Shown: positions 34,815-44,138, counted from the stretch's first letter. The stretch is DNA of 64,000 nucleotides from Candidatus Heimdallarchaeum endolithica (GCA_021513715.1 CP084167.1:1194571-1258570), one strand, 5' to 3'. Program-made: numbers and translations. The notes: generated by a model not told the origin, from the sequence alone.

Positions 34815-37733
34815 ATGGGCAAAAAGAAGAAGTCAATTCAAATCAACCAAGAGATTATTTATGGACACACTCTTACTCCAGATGAAGTTGCTCTTAAATT
34901 AGGGACAGATCTTAAATTTGGTTTAAAAGAGAAAGATATTGAAAAAAGGCAAGATATGTTTGGAAAAAATGTTATTCCTCCTGTTAAAGGAAACATTTGG
35001 GATGTTTACTTAGCTCCTCTTTTTAATTGGTTGATTAATATTTATTTAATCGTTGCTGCGATTTTAGCCATTTTAGCAATCTGGGTTCCTGGTCAATGGT
35101 CTCAGATAGGTTTTTGGATGATTATAATATTGTTTAATGTTGCATTTACCATTTTTCAGCAAGTTAGAGCACAGTTTAAGCTTGATGCTTTACATAAGTT
35201 AACAGCTCCTACCTCTGTTGTAATTCGAGATGCCATTCCTGATACTGTAGAAGCTGCAGAACTTGTCCCTGGAGACTTAATAGAACTAGATCAAGGAGAT
35301 AGGGTGCCTGCAGATGCTAGAATAATTCAAGCAAATAATTGTTTAGTTAATGAATCAGCATTAACTGGGGAATCTATTGCTGTTGAAAAAACAAACAACC
35401 CAAAAATTACTTTACCTATGGATACACCTATTGGTCAAAGAAGCAATATGCTTTTTACTGGAACATATATAGAAAGTGGAAGAGCTGTAGCTATTGTAAC
35501 CAATACAGGTATATTCACTGAACTTGGAAAATTATCAAAAGAGCTTGAGAATATAAGTACAAACGAGATTCCGATTAGAGCTAAGGTTAACAGACTAGCA
35601 ATGTGGTTAGGAATAGCTGTAGTTTCATATTTGATAATCTCTATTATTTACAAAGTTATTTATCATCTTAAAAGAGGAACTTTAGAAAATGTTGATATCT
35701 TTCTTCAAGATATCGTTTCTTCTCTTACAACTTCAATGGCAATAATGCCAATTTCTATTCCTCTTCTAACTACACTTATTTTGATTACAGGAGTTCTCTC
35801 AATGGCTAAAAAAAGAGTAATTATTAGAAATTTGTCTGCAGTTGAGACTCTTGGTAGAAGTTCTATCTTATGCACTGACAAAACAGGTACTATTACAGCC
35901 AATCAAATGACTATTCAGAGGATTTGGGATACATCTTTGTTTTATGGTGTTTCAGGTACAGGATATAGTAATCGAGGAGCTATTTTCCCGATTGGAGAAG
36001 AAAGAGAAGTAAAAATCGAAGAATATATGATTCCAGATTATTCAAGACCCTTTACTAAAGGTTCTCCCCTACAAGATATTCTAATTGGAGGTTTCTTAAA
36101 TAATAATGCTCACTTAGTTGTAGAAGAAGTTTTTGAACCTTTCCATCAAACCTCTTGGAAAACGACAGGAGACCCTACTGATGGAGCTTTTCTTGCATTA
36201 TTTAACAAATCAGGATTAAGAGAAGAGGAAGTCAAGAAAGAATTCGGTTTTCTTAAAGAATTTAATTTTGATTCCACAATTAAAAGGATGAGTAAACTTT
36301 ACGAAATAGAAGAAGGTTATATTCTATTCTGCAAAGGTGCAACAGAAACTGTGTTACCCTTATGTAATAGTATAGGTTCATCTTCAAGCTTTACTCTTTT
36401 GACTGAAGAAAAAAGAAAAGAGATTATTGAAAACGTTAACTACTTTGCATCTCAAGGTTATAGAGTAATCTCATTAGCTTTACGAATTTTGCCCAAGGGA
36501 GATCTAATTCCTGATAGGAGAGAAGAAATAGAAAGAGATCTGGTATACAATGGTTTTGTTGCCATGCTTGATCCTCCCAGATATAGTGTTAAAGAAGCAG
36601 TGGAAGAATGTTATAATGCTCAAATAACTCCAATTATGATTACTGGTGATTCTCTCTTAACAGCTAAAGCAATTGGTAGAGAAGTGGGAATAATTAGAGA
36701 GGAACAATTGGCAGTAGAAGGAAATAAAATCTCTGAACTATCTGATGAAGAGTTTTTTAACACAAGAATTTTTGCTAGAGTTTCACCTCAACATAAACAA
36801 GAGATTGTCGCAAAATACAAAAGTAAAAATAAAATTGTTAGTATGACAGGAGATGGAGTAAACGATGCTTTGGCCTTAACTAATGCAGATGTAGGAATAT
36901 GTATGGGTATTGCTGGGACAGATGTGGCTAAACAAGCTTCTGATGTTGTTATTGCAGATGATAGTTTTACAAGTACTGTTTTAGGAATAAGAGAAGGAAG
37001 AGGTTTATTCGAAAAAATAAGAGTTATGATCTTTTTCTATATTACATTAAATGTTGCAGAAGCACTAGTTTACTTTACTAGCTCATTTATTCCAGGTTTT
37101 CATTTATTAAATGAGTATCAAAGAGTAATTATTTTCTCAACTGCGCATACTATCCCCCCTCTTGCTTTCATAGCTGATTCAATAGCAAGTGATATAATGA
37201 ATTATCCACCAAAAGATAACGAGGATATATTTAACAAAAGATATGTCATTGCTTTAGCTTCTCTGGCTACTACACTTGCTCTATCCTCTGGATTAATATA
37301 CATTTTAGCTTATACTGGAATTATTCCTGTGTACTCTTTTAATCAAGCAATACCTTTAGCTGAAGACATCCTAAACGCTGCACAATCTTGGGAGCAAGCT
37401 AAAGCTAGAACTATGTTTGTAATGGTACTAGTTATTAGTGAAAGTTTAGTAGTTCTTTCTTTAAGAAGGTTCAACAAGGGTTTATTAAAATCTCTAAAAG
37501 AAGATTGGAAAAACATAGTTATGGTTTTAGTTCTGGTAGTTCCTATTGGGCATATTTTAACCATGTATATTTTACCTTTCCAGAACTTTCTAAAAAATGC
37601 CATTGGGTTCAATTTAGAATATCTTCCATTATCAATTGTAGATTGGTTAATTTTACTACCAGCTATTCTTTTCCCAATAATAGCACTAGAGAGTACAAAA
37701 TGGCTAATTAGAAAAAAGAAGAAATATTTCTGA
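34815..37733 (+). CDS. P-type cation-transporting ATPase
   Basis: About 972 aa with the full P2/P3-type layout: N-terminal cation ATPase domain, two membrane pairs, actuator domain with LTGES, phosphorylation motif CTDKTGT (Asp near 355), nucleotide-binding insert (CKGAT), hinge MTGDGVNDALAL, and six C-terminal membrane segments. It resembles Ca2+, Na+ or H+ pumps of the plasma membrane; the ion cannot be fixed by eye. ATG 34815 is chosen over GTG 34806, about 25 bases after a TTAATATAC TATA-like box. It is transcribed alone. Confidence 0.9.
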   Translation: MGKKKKSIQINQEIIYGHTLTPDEVALKLGTDLKFGLKEKDIEKRQDMFGKNVIPPVKGNIWDVYLAPLFNWLINIYLIVAAILAILAIWVPGQWSQIGFWMIIILFNVAFTIFQQVRAQFKLDALHKLTAPTSVVIRDAIPDTVEAAELVPGDLIELDQGDRVPADARIIQANNCLVNESALTGESIAVEKTNNPKITLPMDTPIGQRSNMLFTGTYIESGRAVAIVTNTGIFTELGKLSKELENISTNEIPIRAKVNRLAMWLGIAVVSYLIISIIYKVIYHLKRGTLENVDIFLQDIVSSLTTSMAIMPISIPLLTTLILITGVLSMAKKRVIIRNLSAVETLGRSSILCTDKTGTITANQMTIQRIWDTSLFYGVSGTGYSNRGAIFPIGEEREVKIEEYMIPDYSRPFTKGSPLQDILIGGFLNNNAHLVVEEVFEPFHQTSWKTTGDPTDGAFLALFNKSGLREEEVKKEFGFLKEFNFDSTIKRMSKLYEIEEGYILFCKGATETVLPLCNSIGSSSSFTLLTEEKRKEIIENVNYFASQGYRVISLALRILPKGDLIPDRREEIERDLVYNGFVAMLDPPRYSVKEAVEECYNAQITPIMITGDSLLTAKAIGREVGIIREEQLAVEGNKISELSDEEFFNTRIFARVSPQHKQEIVAKYKSKNKIVSMTGDGVNDALALTNADVGICMGIAGTDVAKQASDVVIADDSFTSTVLGIREGRGLFEKIRVMIFFYITLNVAEALVYFTSSFIPGFHLLNEYQRVIIFSTAHTIPPLAFIADSIASDIMNYPPKDNEDIFNKRYVIALASLATTLALSSGLIYILAYTGIIPVYSFNQAIPLAEDILNAAQSWEQAKARTMFVMVLVISESLVVLSLRRFNKGLLKSLKEDWKNIVMVLVLVVPIGHILTMYILPFQNFLKNAIGFNLEYLPLSIVDWLILLPAILFPIIALESTKWLIRKKKKYF

Positions 37734-37800
37734 AAACCATTTAAAACCTACTATTCTTTTTTTCTGCGTAAATGTTATTAAGGGAGAAGTTGAAAAACGA

Positions 37801-38181
37801 ATGAAAATGATTGGAGTAAATTATCATATCAAAATGATAATACCTAATAAAGGCGAAATAAATGCAGAGTTGATAAGAATTAAAGCTCCTCAGTTAACTG
37901 AACAGTTAGTCAGAATACTACCTTTGAACACTAGAGCTATCAGGAGAGGAAATATTTTCTTGATTCCAATTAACCAGACTTTTGGTATTGAAAAACCAAT
38001 AAAAAAAGTAAAAAAGAGTGATCTTGTCTATGACCCTAAATCCCAAGCAATTTTAATTATTTTAGAAAATACAGAACTAGACTTTAGAGTAGCACAAATA
38101 GGAACAGTTGTTAAGAATCTTGAATTAATTCAAAAACTAAAAACGACTGTGGGAGTAAGAATTGAAAGTTTAAATCAATGA
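37801..38181 (+). CDS. Small protein, possibly of the cyclophilin-like fold
   Basis: This 126-aa soluble protein is beta-rich, with an RIKAPQLTEQLVRILPLNTRAIRRGNIFLIPI segment reminiscent of the archaeal/bacterial cyclophilin-like TM1367/DUF3830 group. It has no cysteines and no membrane segment. Function is unknown. It begins 68 bases after the P-type ATPase and may be co-transcribed. Confidence 0.6.
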   Translation: MKMIGVNYHIKMIIPNKGEINAELIRIKAPQLTEQLVRILPLNTRAIRRGNIFLIPINQTFGIEKPIKKVKKSDLVYDPKSQAILIILENTELDFRVAQIGTVVKNLELIQKLKTTVGVRIESLNQ

Positions 38182-38217
38182 TGCAAAGCAAATTTCTTTT
38201 TTAGCCTAATATCTTTC

Positions 38218-38418
38218 TTATTTTTCATCTTCAACTATAATTCGTTGAAGAAAGATGTTACACTCTTTACAAACTAAAAAATCAAAAGTTTCTTTTTCTT
38301 TATAATAAATTTGGAAATGCATTGGTTTATTACATTTTCCACATTTTACATCAGTCTCTTGCTCTTCAATTAGAATCAATTCATTTACATCGACTCTTGG
38401 AGAAACATATTTTTGCAT
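38218..38418 (-). CDS. Zinc-ribbon protein, 66 aa
   Basis: The small protein has two CxxC pairs (CGKCNKP and CKECNIF, about residues 26-29 and 50-53) in a typical zinc-ribbon arrangement. It starts with MQKYVSPRVDVNELILIEE. Possible roles are transcription or RNA binding, but none is shown by the sequence. It lies among archaeal information-processing genes. Confidence 0.7.
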   Translation of the reverse strand: MQKYVSPRVDVNELILIEEQETDVKCGKCNKPMHFQIYYKEKETFDFLVCKECNIFLQRIIVEDEK

Positions 38419-38539
38419 TGGACAACAACTCTTAGATTCTCAAGGAAAAAATGAATATTTATTAATAAAGCTTTTTAAGCAAAATATAGTAAAAATGGAT
38501 TCAAAAGAATCCTTTAGTTTATTTTGACTTTTAAGTTGT

Positions 38540-38827
38540 TTAGCTTCTTCGAAGTGTAATATCGATAGTACTTACAGTCTTTACTCCAGTATCAGTTTCT
38601 ATTTCTTCAGAGCCTATTTTGGTGTCATAAATTTTGATCTGTTCAGCTAGGAATTTGCGAGTGCTAATTTCTGCCACATCAACAGCTTTGCTTATTGAAC
38701 GGCCACGAGCTTTGAGAATACATTCATCAGCTCCTTTGTTAAAGATAGTTACTACTACTAGACAGTAAGACATTGTTCCTTTTCTTCCGATGTAAATTAT
38801 TTGTTGATCTTGTTGTTCTTCAGACAT
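38540..38827 (-). CDS. albA: Alba-family DNA/RNA-binding chromatin protein
   Basis: This 95-aa protein has the Alba motif set: IYIGRKGTMSYCLVVVTIFNKGADECILKARGRSISKAVDVAEISTRKFL and a C-terminal TVSTIDITLRR. Alba dimers coat chromosomal DNA and also bind RNA. The acetylatable Lys of the crenarchaeal protein corresponds to the RKG region here. It is transcribed alone with a strong AT-rich upstream region. Confidence 0.92.
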   Translation of the reverse strand: MSEEQQDQQIIYIGRKGTMSYCLVVVTIFNKGADECILKARGRSISKAVDVAEISTRKFLAEQIKIYDTKIGSEEIETDTGVKTVSTIDITLRRS

Positions 38828-38928
38828 GTTTATCCATCCTCGTTAATTGGTTTTAATGAATTTTTCAAATTGATATTTATAAAGTTTATTAACTGGTAAA
38901 CATTGAAAGGCAAAAGTGAAGTAAAAAA

Positions 38929-39504
38929 TTAAGGCTTATATCTATCAAATAAGAAAAAGTGTAATTTTCCTTTCATTTTAGTAGCTAGAACGAAGTTTTT
39001 TCGTACTGTAGTTGCGAGTCTTCCAGCTCTAACTAATTCAATAGGATTAATAGATCCTTCCTTTTTTATAATTTGAACAAGATAAGGTGAGTGTTCTAAC
39101 CCAGGTCCCTTAGTGTAAACAGCGAAATCAGTACCAAACTTTAGTCCTGGCTTGACAACATAACCTTTCTCTCTTAGATGTTTGTAAACTTCCATTTTCT
39201 GGTTGAAATTAATGTGATTTTCTCTGCATCTCTTCAGAAACTGTTTTTTGTCCAAAAGATTATTTTCTTCATCAAAAATTTCAATTATTTTTTTTTCCTG
39301 AAGAAAAAAAGCTTCAAAATATGAGAGCTCTAATGGGTCCCTAAATTCATCACCTAGGTTAGGTTTTCTAACTCCTATAGGTTTTCCATAAAATCCATTA
39401 TTATACAACCATGTTCCTTTCTCTAGATCCCATACGACTACTCTGTTACCAATAAATTGAGCTTTGATTAATTCATTCATTCTTGCTAATAGTGAATTAA
39501 CCAT
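38929..39504 (-). CDS. endA: tRNA-splicing endonuclease
   Basis: The 191-aa protein matches the short homotetrameric archaeal EndA: an N-terminal domain, then the catalytic domain with YKHLREKGYVVKPGLKFGTDFAVYTKGPGLEHSPYLVQII (catalytic Tyr, His and later Lys). It removes introns at bulge-helix-bulge sites in pre-tRNAs. The three tRNA genes in this window have no intron. ATG 39504. Confidence 0.92.
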   Translation of the reverse strand: MVNSLLARMNELIKAQFIGNRVVVWDLEKGTWLYNNGFYGKPIGVRKPNLGDEFRDPLELSYFEAFFLQEKKIIEIFDEENNLLDKKQFLKRCRENHINFNQKMEVYKHLREKGYVVKPGLKFGTDFAVYTKGPGLEHSPYLVQIIKKEGSINPIELVRAGRLATTVRKNFVLATKMKGKLHFFLFDRYKP

Positions 39505-39576
39505 TTTTATTTTTATGTTTTTTAGTGAAAAAAAACCACAAAAAATAAAGATAATGACGATTTTATTTAATCATAG

Positions 39577-40770
39577 ATGACTGATACTAACGATTTTCCT
39601 TTATCTATAGAGAAATATGTCCAACAATGCATTTACTGTGGATATTGTTCTGTATGTCCAACATATAAAGAAATTGGTTGGGAAAGTAATCATCCTCGAG
39701 GGATTCTTAAACAAATAGAAAAATACATCAACGAAGACACAACTAGAGAAGAACAAAAAACTCTGTTTCAAGCGGTTTTTGACTGCACTTTATGTGGAGC
39801 TTGCCAAAATATTTGTTTGTCTGACATTCCGATTATAGATATTTGGATACAAATGAGAAAAGAAGCATTTGACAAAGGTCTGTGGAAGCAAGAATTAGTC
39901 CAAATAACAGAATTTGTTAAAACAACACACAATATCTATGGACTAGATCCAAAAGACAGATTAAAATGGACAGAATATGTAAATATCAATCTTAATCGAA
40001 GAGTGAAAAAAAATAAACCGTTCCTATTCTTTTTTGGTTGTCAAGCCTCTTATTCAGGAAAAATGATGAAAATAGCAGAAAGTGCAGTAAAAGTCTTACG
40101 CAAAGCTAAAGTAGATTTCACTGTTTTAGGAGAAGATGAGTGGTGCTGTGGTTCTCCTATATTTCTGGGAGGAGGATTTGAACTAGGAAAGTCTTTGGCG
40201 AAACACAACCTTGAGAAAATAAAAGAATTAGGAGTAAAAACTCTCGTTACTGCATGCTCAGGTTGTTATCGAACTTTTAAAAACGTTTATCCAAACATAT
40301 TAGGTGATGAGTGGGATATTGAAGTTCTTCATTTCTCAGAATTAATTTCTAATTTGATAAAAGATGGGAAAATCGAGTTTAAGAAAGAATTAACGGAAAA
40401 AATAACTTACAAGGACCCATGTGAGTTAGTAAGGCATACAGGAGTCATTCAAGCCCCAAGAGATGTAATTTTAAACATCAAAAATGTCCGCTATGAAGAG
40501 TTAATTTCCAATAAGGAAAATGCACTTTGTTGTGGGGGAGGAGGTTTACTAAAAATCAATAATCGTCCTTTAGTTGAGCAAGTAAATGATAGGTTAATGG
40601 ATGAAATAGCTTATTCTGAAGCTGATATCGTAGTAAACAATTGCCCTCTTTGTTTAGACACAATTAACCAAGGTTTGAAAAAGAAAAATTTGAATGTAGA
40701 AGTTATAGATATGACAGAACTTGTAGCGCGGGCTATGGGAATAGAGGAAAAGGAGGAGGATAAAGATTAA
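39577..40770 (+). CDS. Fe-S/CCG-domain oxidoreductase (GlcF/HdrD type)
   Basis: The 397-aa protein has two 4Fe-4S ferredoxin motifs (C18, C21, C24, C27 and C70, C73, C76, C80) and two CCG domains (CCG at 190-192 and CCGGGG from 318), the layout of GlcF, HdrD and LutA-like electron carriers. CCG domains can hold non-cubane clusters or bind flavin partners. It is first in a tight operon with the FAD oxidase and the lipoyl-carrier protein, pointing to an oxidation of a 2-hydroxy acid or a thiol/disulfide linked to electron carriers. Confidence 0.9.
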   Translation: MTDTNDFPLSIEKYVQQCIYCGYCSVCPTYKEIGWESNHPRGILKQIEKYINEDTTREEQKTLFQAVFDCTLCGACQNICLSDIPIIDIWIQMRKEAFDKGLWKQELVQITEFVKTTHNIYGLDPKDRLKWTEYVNINLNRRVKKNKPFLFFFGCQASYSGKMMKIAESAVKVLRKAKVDFTVLGEDEWCCGSPIFLGGGFELGKSLAKHNLEKIKELGVKTLVTACSGCYRTFKNVYPNILGDEWDIEVLHFSELISNLIKDGKIEFKKELTEKITYKDPCELVRHTGVIQAPRDVILNIKNVRYEELISNKENALCCGGGGLLKINNRPLVEQVNDRLMDEIAYSEADIVVNNCPLCLDTINQGLKKKNLNVEVIDMTELVARAMGIEEKEEDKD

Positions 40771-42169
40771 AGACAGAGAACGAGCGCAATTTAGAAGATT
40801 CTTTAAAAAGAGATTTGAAGAAGGAGAACATATTCTAGAACTATATACAAGAGATTTCGCTAAAGTCCCGAATTTAGTAAAAAAACTAGTTATTGCTAAA
40901 CCAGAAGCAGTAATATTAGTAGAAACAGTGGAAGACATAAAAAAAGCATTTGAAATAGCAAATAAAACAAAAATACCTCTTATTCCTCGCGCAGGAGCTA
41001 CTTCAGGACATGGAGGAACACTAGTTTACAAAAAAGGAATAATAGTCGATCTAACAAAACTTAACAGAATAATAGATATAGAGCTGATGGATCAATCAGT
41101 AACAGTAGAACCTGCAGTAACTTTTCACGACCTGGAAAAAGCCCTAACAATGCAAAGTTTAGCTCTTTGCTCCTATCCATCAAGTATTTACTCAGGAACA
41201 ATAGGAGGGTGGATAGCACAAGGAGGAGAAGGTATAGGGAGTTTGAAATATGGAAGCATTATTGACCTATTATTAGGATTAGAAGTTGTCTTGCCAGATG
41301 GAAGTGTAAAATACTATACTGAGAAAGAAGATTTTGAAATGTTTGTAGGAGCACAAGGAACAACAGGAATAATAACCAAGGTTAAACTAAAATTTAGGTT
41401 TGACATACCCTTAAAACATATTGCTTTTACATTTGATAATTTCTCAGACATGTTAAAAGGGTTATCAAGATGTAGAGAAGTAGAACCATTTTCAGTTTGG
41501 TTCCTAAACAAACATAAAGTAGATTATTTAAATAAAACACTAGGATATATTTTACCTTCACGTCATCTAGTCATTGTTTCAAAAGAGATAAGCTATGATG
41601 AAGAAGAAAAAGAGTTCAGAGAAAAAATATACAAGATAGTACGAGAAGAAAAAGGACAACTAATTTCAGATTATTATATTCAAGGAATATGGAAAGCAAG
41701 ATTCAAAATCTTTTCAATATTGAAAGAAATGGAAAACTATATTCTAGGGGAAGTAAGCATACCATTAGATTACGGGGCAGAGTATATAGAGAGTCTTCCA
41801 AAGAAAATAGATAAAAAAATATTGATAGAAGGAATAATGGTTTCTTTTTCTACAGTATCAATAATCTTGAATTTGGTGCTAAAAACAGACCAATCAAAAA
41901 TTAAACAATATAAAAAATTCTTGCAAGTCTATAAATGGATATTAAAAGCAATAAAAATAGGAGGTTTTCCCTCAGCAACAGGGTTATGGTTCGGAGGATA
42001 TTACCACACTATTTATGGAAAAGAAAGAGAAGAGAAATTGTTGAAATTTAAGAAAGAAGTAGATAAAAACAACATTTGCAACCCAGATAAAGTATGGTCC
42101 CCTAAAGTAAAACAATTACCCTTAATTTCTTTGAAAACAGCGATAAAAATTATAGGTGAATTATTTTGA
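40766..42169 (+). CDS. FAD-linked oxidase (GlcD type) with apparent ATT start
   Basis: The protein has the PCMH-type FAD-binding domain (IPRAGATSGHGG, YSGTIGGWIAQGGEGIGSLKYG) and the FAD-oxidase C-terminal domain ending at NICNPDKVW. GTG 40928 would remove the first FAD-binding helix region; coding homology (EAVILVETVEDIKKAF) extends upstream without ATG, GTG or TTG. ATT 40766 lies six bases after AGGAGGAGG and overlaps the stop of the preceding gene (ATTAA), so it is the likely start. The product oxidises a hydroxy acid or similar substrate with the CCG protein. Confidence 0.8.
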   Translation: MKDRERAQFRRFFKKRFEEGEHILELYTRDFAKVPNLVKKLVIAKPEAVILVETVEDIKKAFEIANKTKIPLIPRAGATSGHGGTLVYKKGIIVDLTKLNRIIDIELMDQSVTVEPAVTFHDLEKALTMQSLALCSYPSSIYSGTIGGWIAQGGEGIGSLKYGSIIDLLLGLEVVLPDGSVKYYTEKEDFEMFVGAQGTTGIITKVKLKFRFDIPLKHIAFTFDNFSDMLKGLSRCREVEPFSVWFLNKHKVDYLNKTLGYILPSRHLVIVSKEISYDEEEKEFREKIYKIVREEKGQLISDYYIQGIWKARFKIFSILKEMENYILGEVSIPLDYGAEYIESLPKKIDKKILIEGIMVSFSTVSIILNLVLKTDQSKIKQYKKFLQVYKWILKAIKIGGFPSATGLWFGGYYHTIYGKEREEKLLKFKKEVDKNNICNPDKVWSPKVKQLPLISLKTAIKIIGELF

Positions 42170-42486
42170 AAATAGAAGAATACTTTTTTCCTGAAGATTT
42201 ACTGTATGATATAAGTGAACCAGGACACATTTGGATAAGGAAAATAGAAGAAAAAAAAATAGAGATAGGAATAGACGATTATGCAGCTAAACGTGCAGGA
42301 GAAATAGAGTTTATTAGAACAATGAAAGTAGGAAAACAAATTACAAAAGGGGGAACAATAGGAACTTACGAAACAGGAAAATGGATAGGACAAATAAAAA
42401 GTCCCGTATCAGGAACATTAGTAGAAAAAAATGAACTACTAAAAAATCAACCAGAATTGGTGAATAAAGCGCCCTATAGCGCATGA
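42166..42486 (+). CDS. GcvH-like lipoyl-carrier protein
   Basis: The 106-aa protein resembles glycine-cleavage H protein: HIWIRKIEEKKIEIGIDDYA, FIRTMKVGKQI, and the lipoylation loop YETGKWIGQIKSPVSG (Lys72), then PELVNKAPYS. It overlaps the FAD oxidase by four bases. No other glycine-cleavage genes are nearby. H-like carriers encoded with Hdr-type or GlcDF-type redox proteins are known from sulfur metabolism (LbpA), which is the suggested comparison, not a conclusion. Confidence 0.85.
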   Translation: MKIEEYFFPEDLLYDISEPGHIWIRKIEEKKIEIGIDDYAAKRAGEIEFIRTMKVGKQITKGGTIGTYETGKWIGQIKSPVSGTLVEKNELLKNQPELVNKAPYSA

Positions 42487-42498
42487 GATACTTTTTTA

Positions 42499-42520
42499 CG
42501 TAATAAACTAAATTTTTAGT
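42499..42520 (+). terminator. Hairpin after the redox operon
   Basis: AATAAACTAAATTTTTAGTTTG just after the operon folds into AAACTAA/TTAGTTT with a short T-rich loop and is followed by mixed sequence. It probably marks the 3' end of the transcript. Confidence 0.4.
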
Positions 42521-42645
42521 TTGTGGAGTTATCAGACCAATAACAACCTGAAACACATTTGCAAAAATAAAGAATACATACACGATATTAGGGAGTGTCA
42601 CAACTTTTCAGCTATCTTTATATATTTAATTCTCATTTATCTAAT

Positions 42646-42850
42646 GTCTTGAGCTATATGCTTAAAGACGTAGGTTTCACTCCTACGACACCCGGTCTTC
42701 CCTGTGGGAGTTATGAGTGCCCGGGATAAGGAGATGAACCCCTTAGAGAACTTAATTAAGACTGTGTCTTTCATGTTCTCTTAAGCCAGTCTTCACAACT
42801 TTCGCTAAGTTTGTTGATTGGTTGGGGAGAGTCCTGAAGAAATTAAGTAA
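42646..42850 (+). ncRNA. Structured RNA candidate A
   Basis: About 200 bases are clearly richer in G+C than the flanks, lack an open frame, and start about 25 bases after a good TATA box (CTTTATATATTT near 42616). Predicted stems are GTCTT/AAGAC (42646 with 42665-42669), GTAGG/CCTAC (42670 with 42682), CCCGG/CCGGG (42692 with 42721) and a long arm, CTTAGAGAAC with GTTCTCTTAAG, enclosing AAGAC/GTCTT. It lacks the SRP helix-8 and RNase P core motifs I can recall, so its class is unknown. The 3' end is uncertain. Confidence 0.55.
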
Positions 42851-42868
42851 AATTTCAACTCATGGATA

Positions 42869-42979
42869 GTGAGAATAGAAGGAATAAAAATAGAAGAAGA
42901 ACTAAAAGAAAATGAATTAATAGTAGAAGCAGGAGAAAAATTGAAAGAACACATATTATTTAGAATCTCAAAAGAATAA
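42869..42979 (+). CDS. Short coding-like frame, possibly a gene remnant
   Basis: Beginning at GTG 42869 there are 36 codons with archaeal coding bias (VRIEGIKIEEELKENELIVE... ending FRISKE). The frame is open nine codons upstream without a better start. It may be a fragment of a larger gene lost next to RNA candidate A, or a small protein. Confidence 0.35.
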   Translation: MRIEGIKIEEELKENELIVEAGEKLKEHILFRISKE

Positions 42980-43011
42980 AGAAGAAAAAGCAAATTCCAG
43001 GAAAAGAAAAT

Positions 43012-43833
43012 TTAAAGTAAAATTCCTAAAAGGAAAAAAAGAATAATTATTAAACCCAGAACTAAACAAACAAAAGCAAAACTGTATTTTTTAGCAACTT
43101 TAAGAAGTAATTCAATGGTTAAGAAACCGACTATAGCTGTAACCAAAATAGCTAAACTTATCTCCCACCATTTGAAGAGAAGAACAGGTTCGTGAGTGAT
43201 AAGTGACCAAGTTAAGTTGAGTGTAAAACCTCCAAGAACAGCAGGGATGCTCATAATAAAACTGCCTTTCAAAGCTTCTTCTTTATCCACTCCTAGAAAA
43301 AGTAATCCACCAACAGTGGTACCAGAACGACTGATACCAGGAATAATAGTAAAACCCTGCAATAAACCAACAACAAGCATACGTTTCTTACTCAGTTCAG
43401 CGATAGGAACACCTTCTTTTTCAACCTTACGAGAAAAATAAAGAACAAAAGCGGTAACTAAAAGAGCAATACCAACAATTAAGGTAATATACTCGCCAAA
43501 AACAGAACTCTCACCTAAATAAGATAGAAGAAGATAACAAGGAATACCAGTAATAGCTGTTCCAAAAGTAGTTAGTAAAATAAACCAACGCCATTGAACA
43601 ACTTCAGGAGAACGATCGCGAAAATCAATAAAAAAGAAGAGCTCCTTATAGTATTTTAAAACAACAGCAATAAGAGTGCCTAAATGAAGCCACAAAGAAA
43701 GAGAAATAGCTTCTTGTGAACCAACATGCAAAAAAGAAACAAGTAAAGTAACAGATTGTCCTTCAGAACTGACTGGTAACCACTCCAATAAACCTTGTAG
43801 GACAGCAAAAAGAAGTAAAAACCAGAAGAGCAT
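43012..43833 (-). CDS. uppP: Undecaprenyl/polyprenyl-diphosphate phosphatase (UppP/BacA)
   Basis: The 273-aa membrane protein has the BacA signatures GLLEWLPVSSEGQ (14-26) and PGISRSGTTVGGLLFLGV (about 164-181), with about eight transmembrane segments. It dephosphorylates the polyprenyl carrier used in glycan assembly. Its 5' end and upstream sequence are partly duplicated at 46470-46604 and 47714-47822. It is divergent from the surface-protein gene. Confidence 0.9.
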   Translation of the reverse strand: MLFWFLLLFAVLQGLLEWLPVSSEGQSVTLLVSFLHVGSQEAISLSLWLHLGTLIAVVLKYYKELFFFIDFRDRSPEVVQWRWFILLTTFGTAITGIPCYLLLSYLGESSVFGEYITLIVGIALLVTAFVLYFSRKVEKEGVPIAELSKKRMLVVGLLQGFTIIPGISRSGTTVGGLLFLGVDKEEALKGSFIMSIPAVLGGFTLNLTWSLITHEPVLLFKWWEISLAILVTAIVGFLTIELLLKVAKKYSFAFVCLVLGLIIILFFLLGILL

Positions 43834-44138
43834 GAGGTAAAAAAAAGAGAGAGGATAAAAATATATCTATTAAATAAGAAAAGAAGAACGAAACAATTAC
43901 CAAAATAGAAAAATGAAAAATGAATAAGCAAAAGGGAATGATAAATAAAAACAAAACAAACTGTGAAAAGAAAAAGAATAAATAAAAAAAAGCAGAAAGA
44001 AGTGAAGATAGAAGATCATTAGAATTTTAAAGCAAGGAGAATACAAAAATTAATATTAAATCTCTTTTTGCCGATATATTTATTTATTTAATACTTGAAC
44101 AAAAAACTAACAAAATAACTTAAACAATGTGAAATTAT
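43834..44138. promoter_or_regulatory. Divergent uppP/surface-protein control region
   Basis: About 305 A-rich bases without a coding frame. The part at 43930-44040 recurs in degenerate form at 47714-47822. A TATA-like TATTTATTTATTTAATAC lies at about 44078-44095, upstream of the rightward surface-protein gene. Confidence 0.5.

Noticed and set aside
42646-42850. SRP RNA, RNase P RNA or 5S rRNA as identity of RNA candidate A
   Set aside because: None of the expected conserved core motifs could be found; left unidentified.
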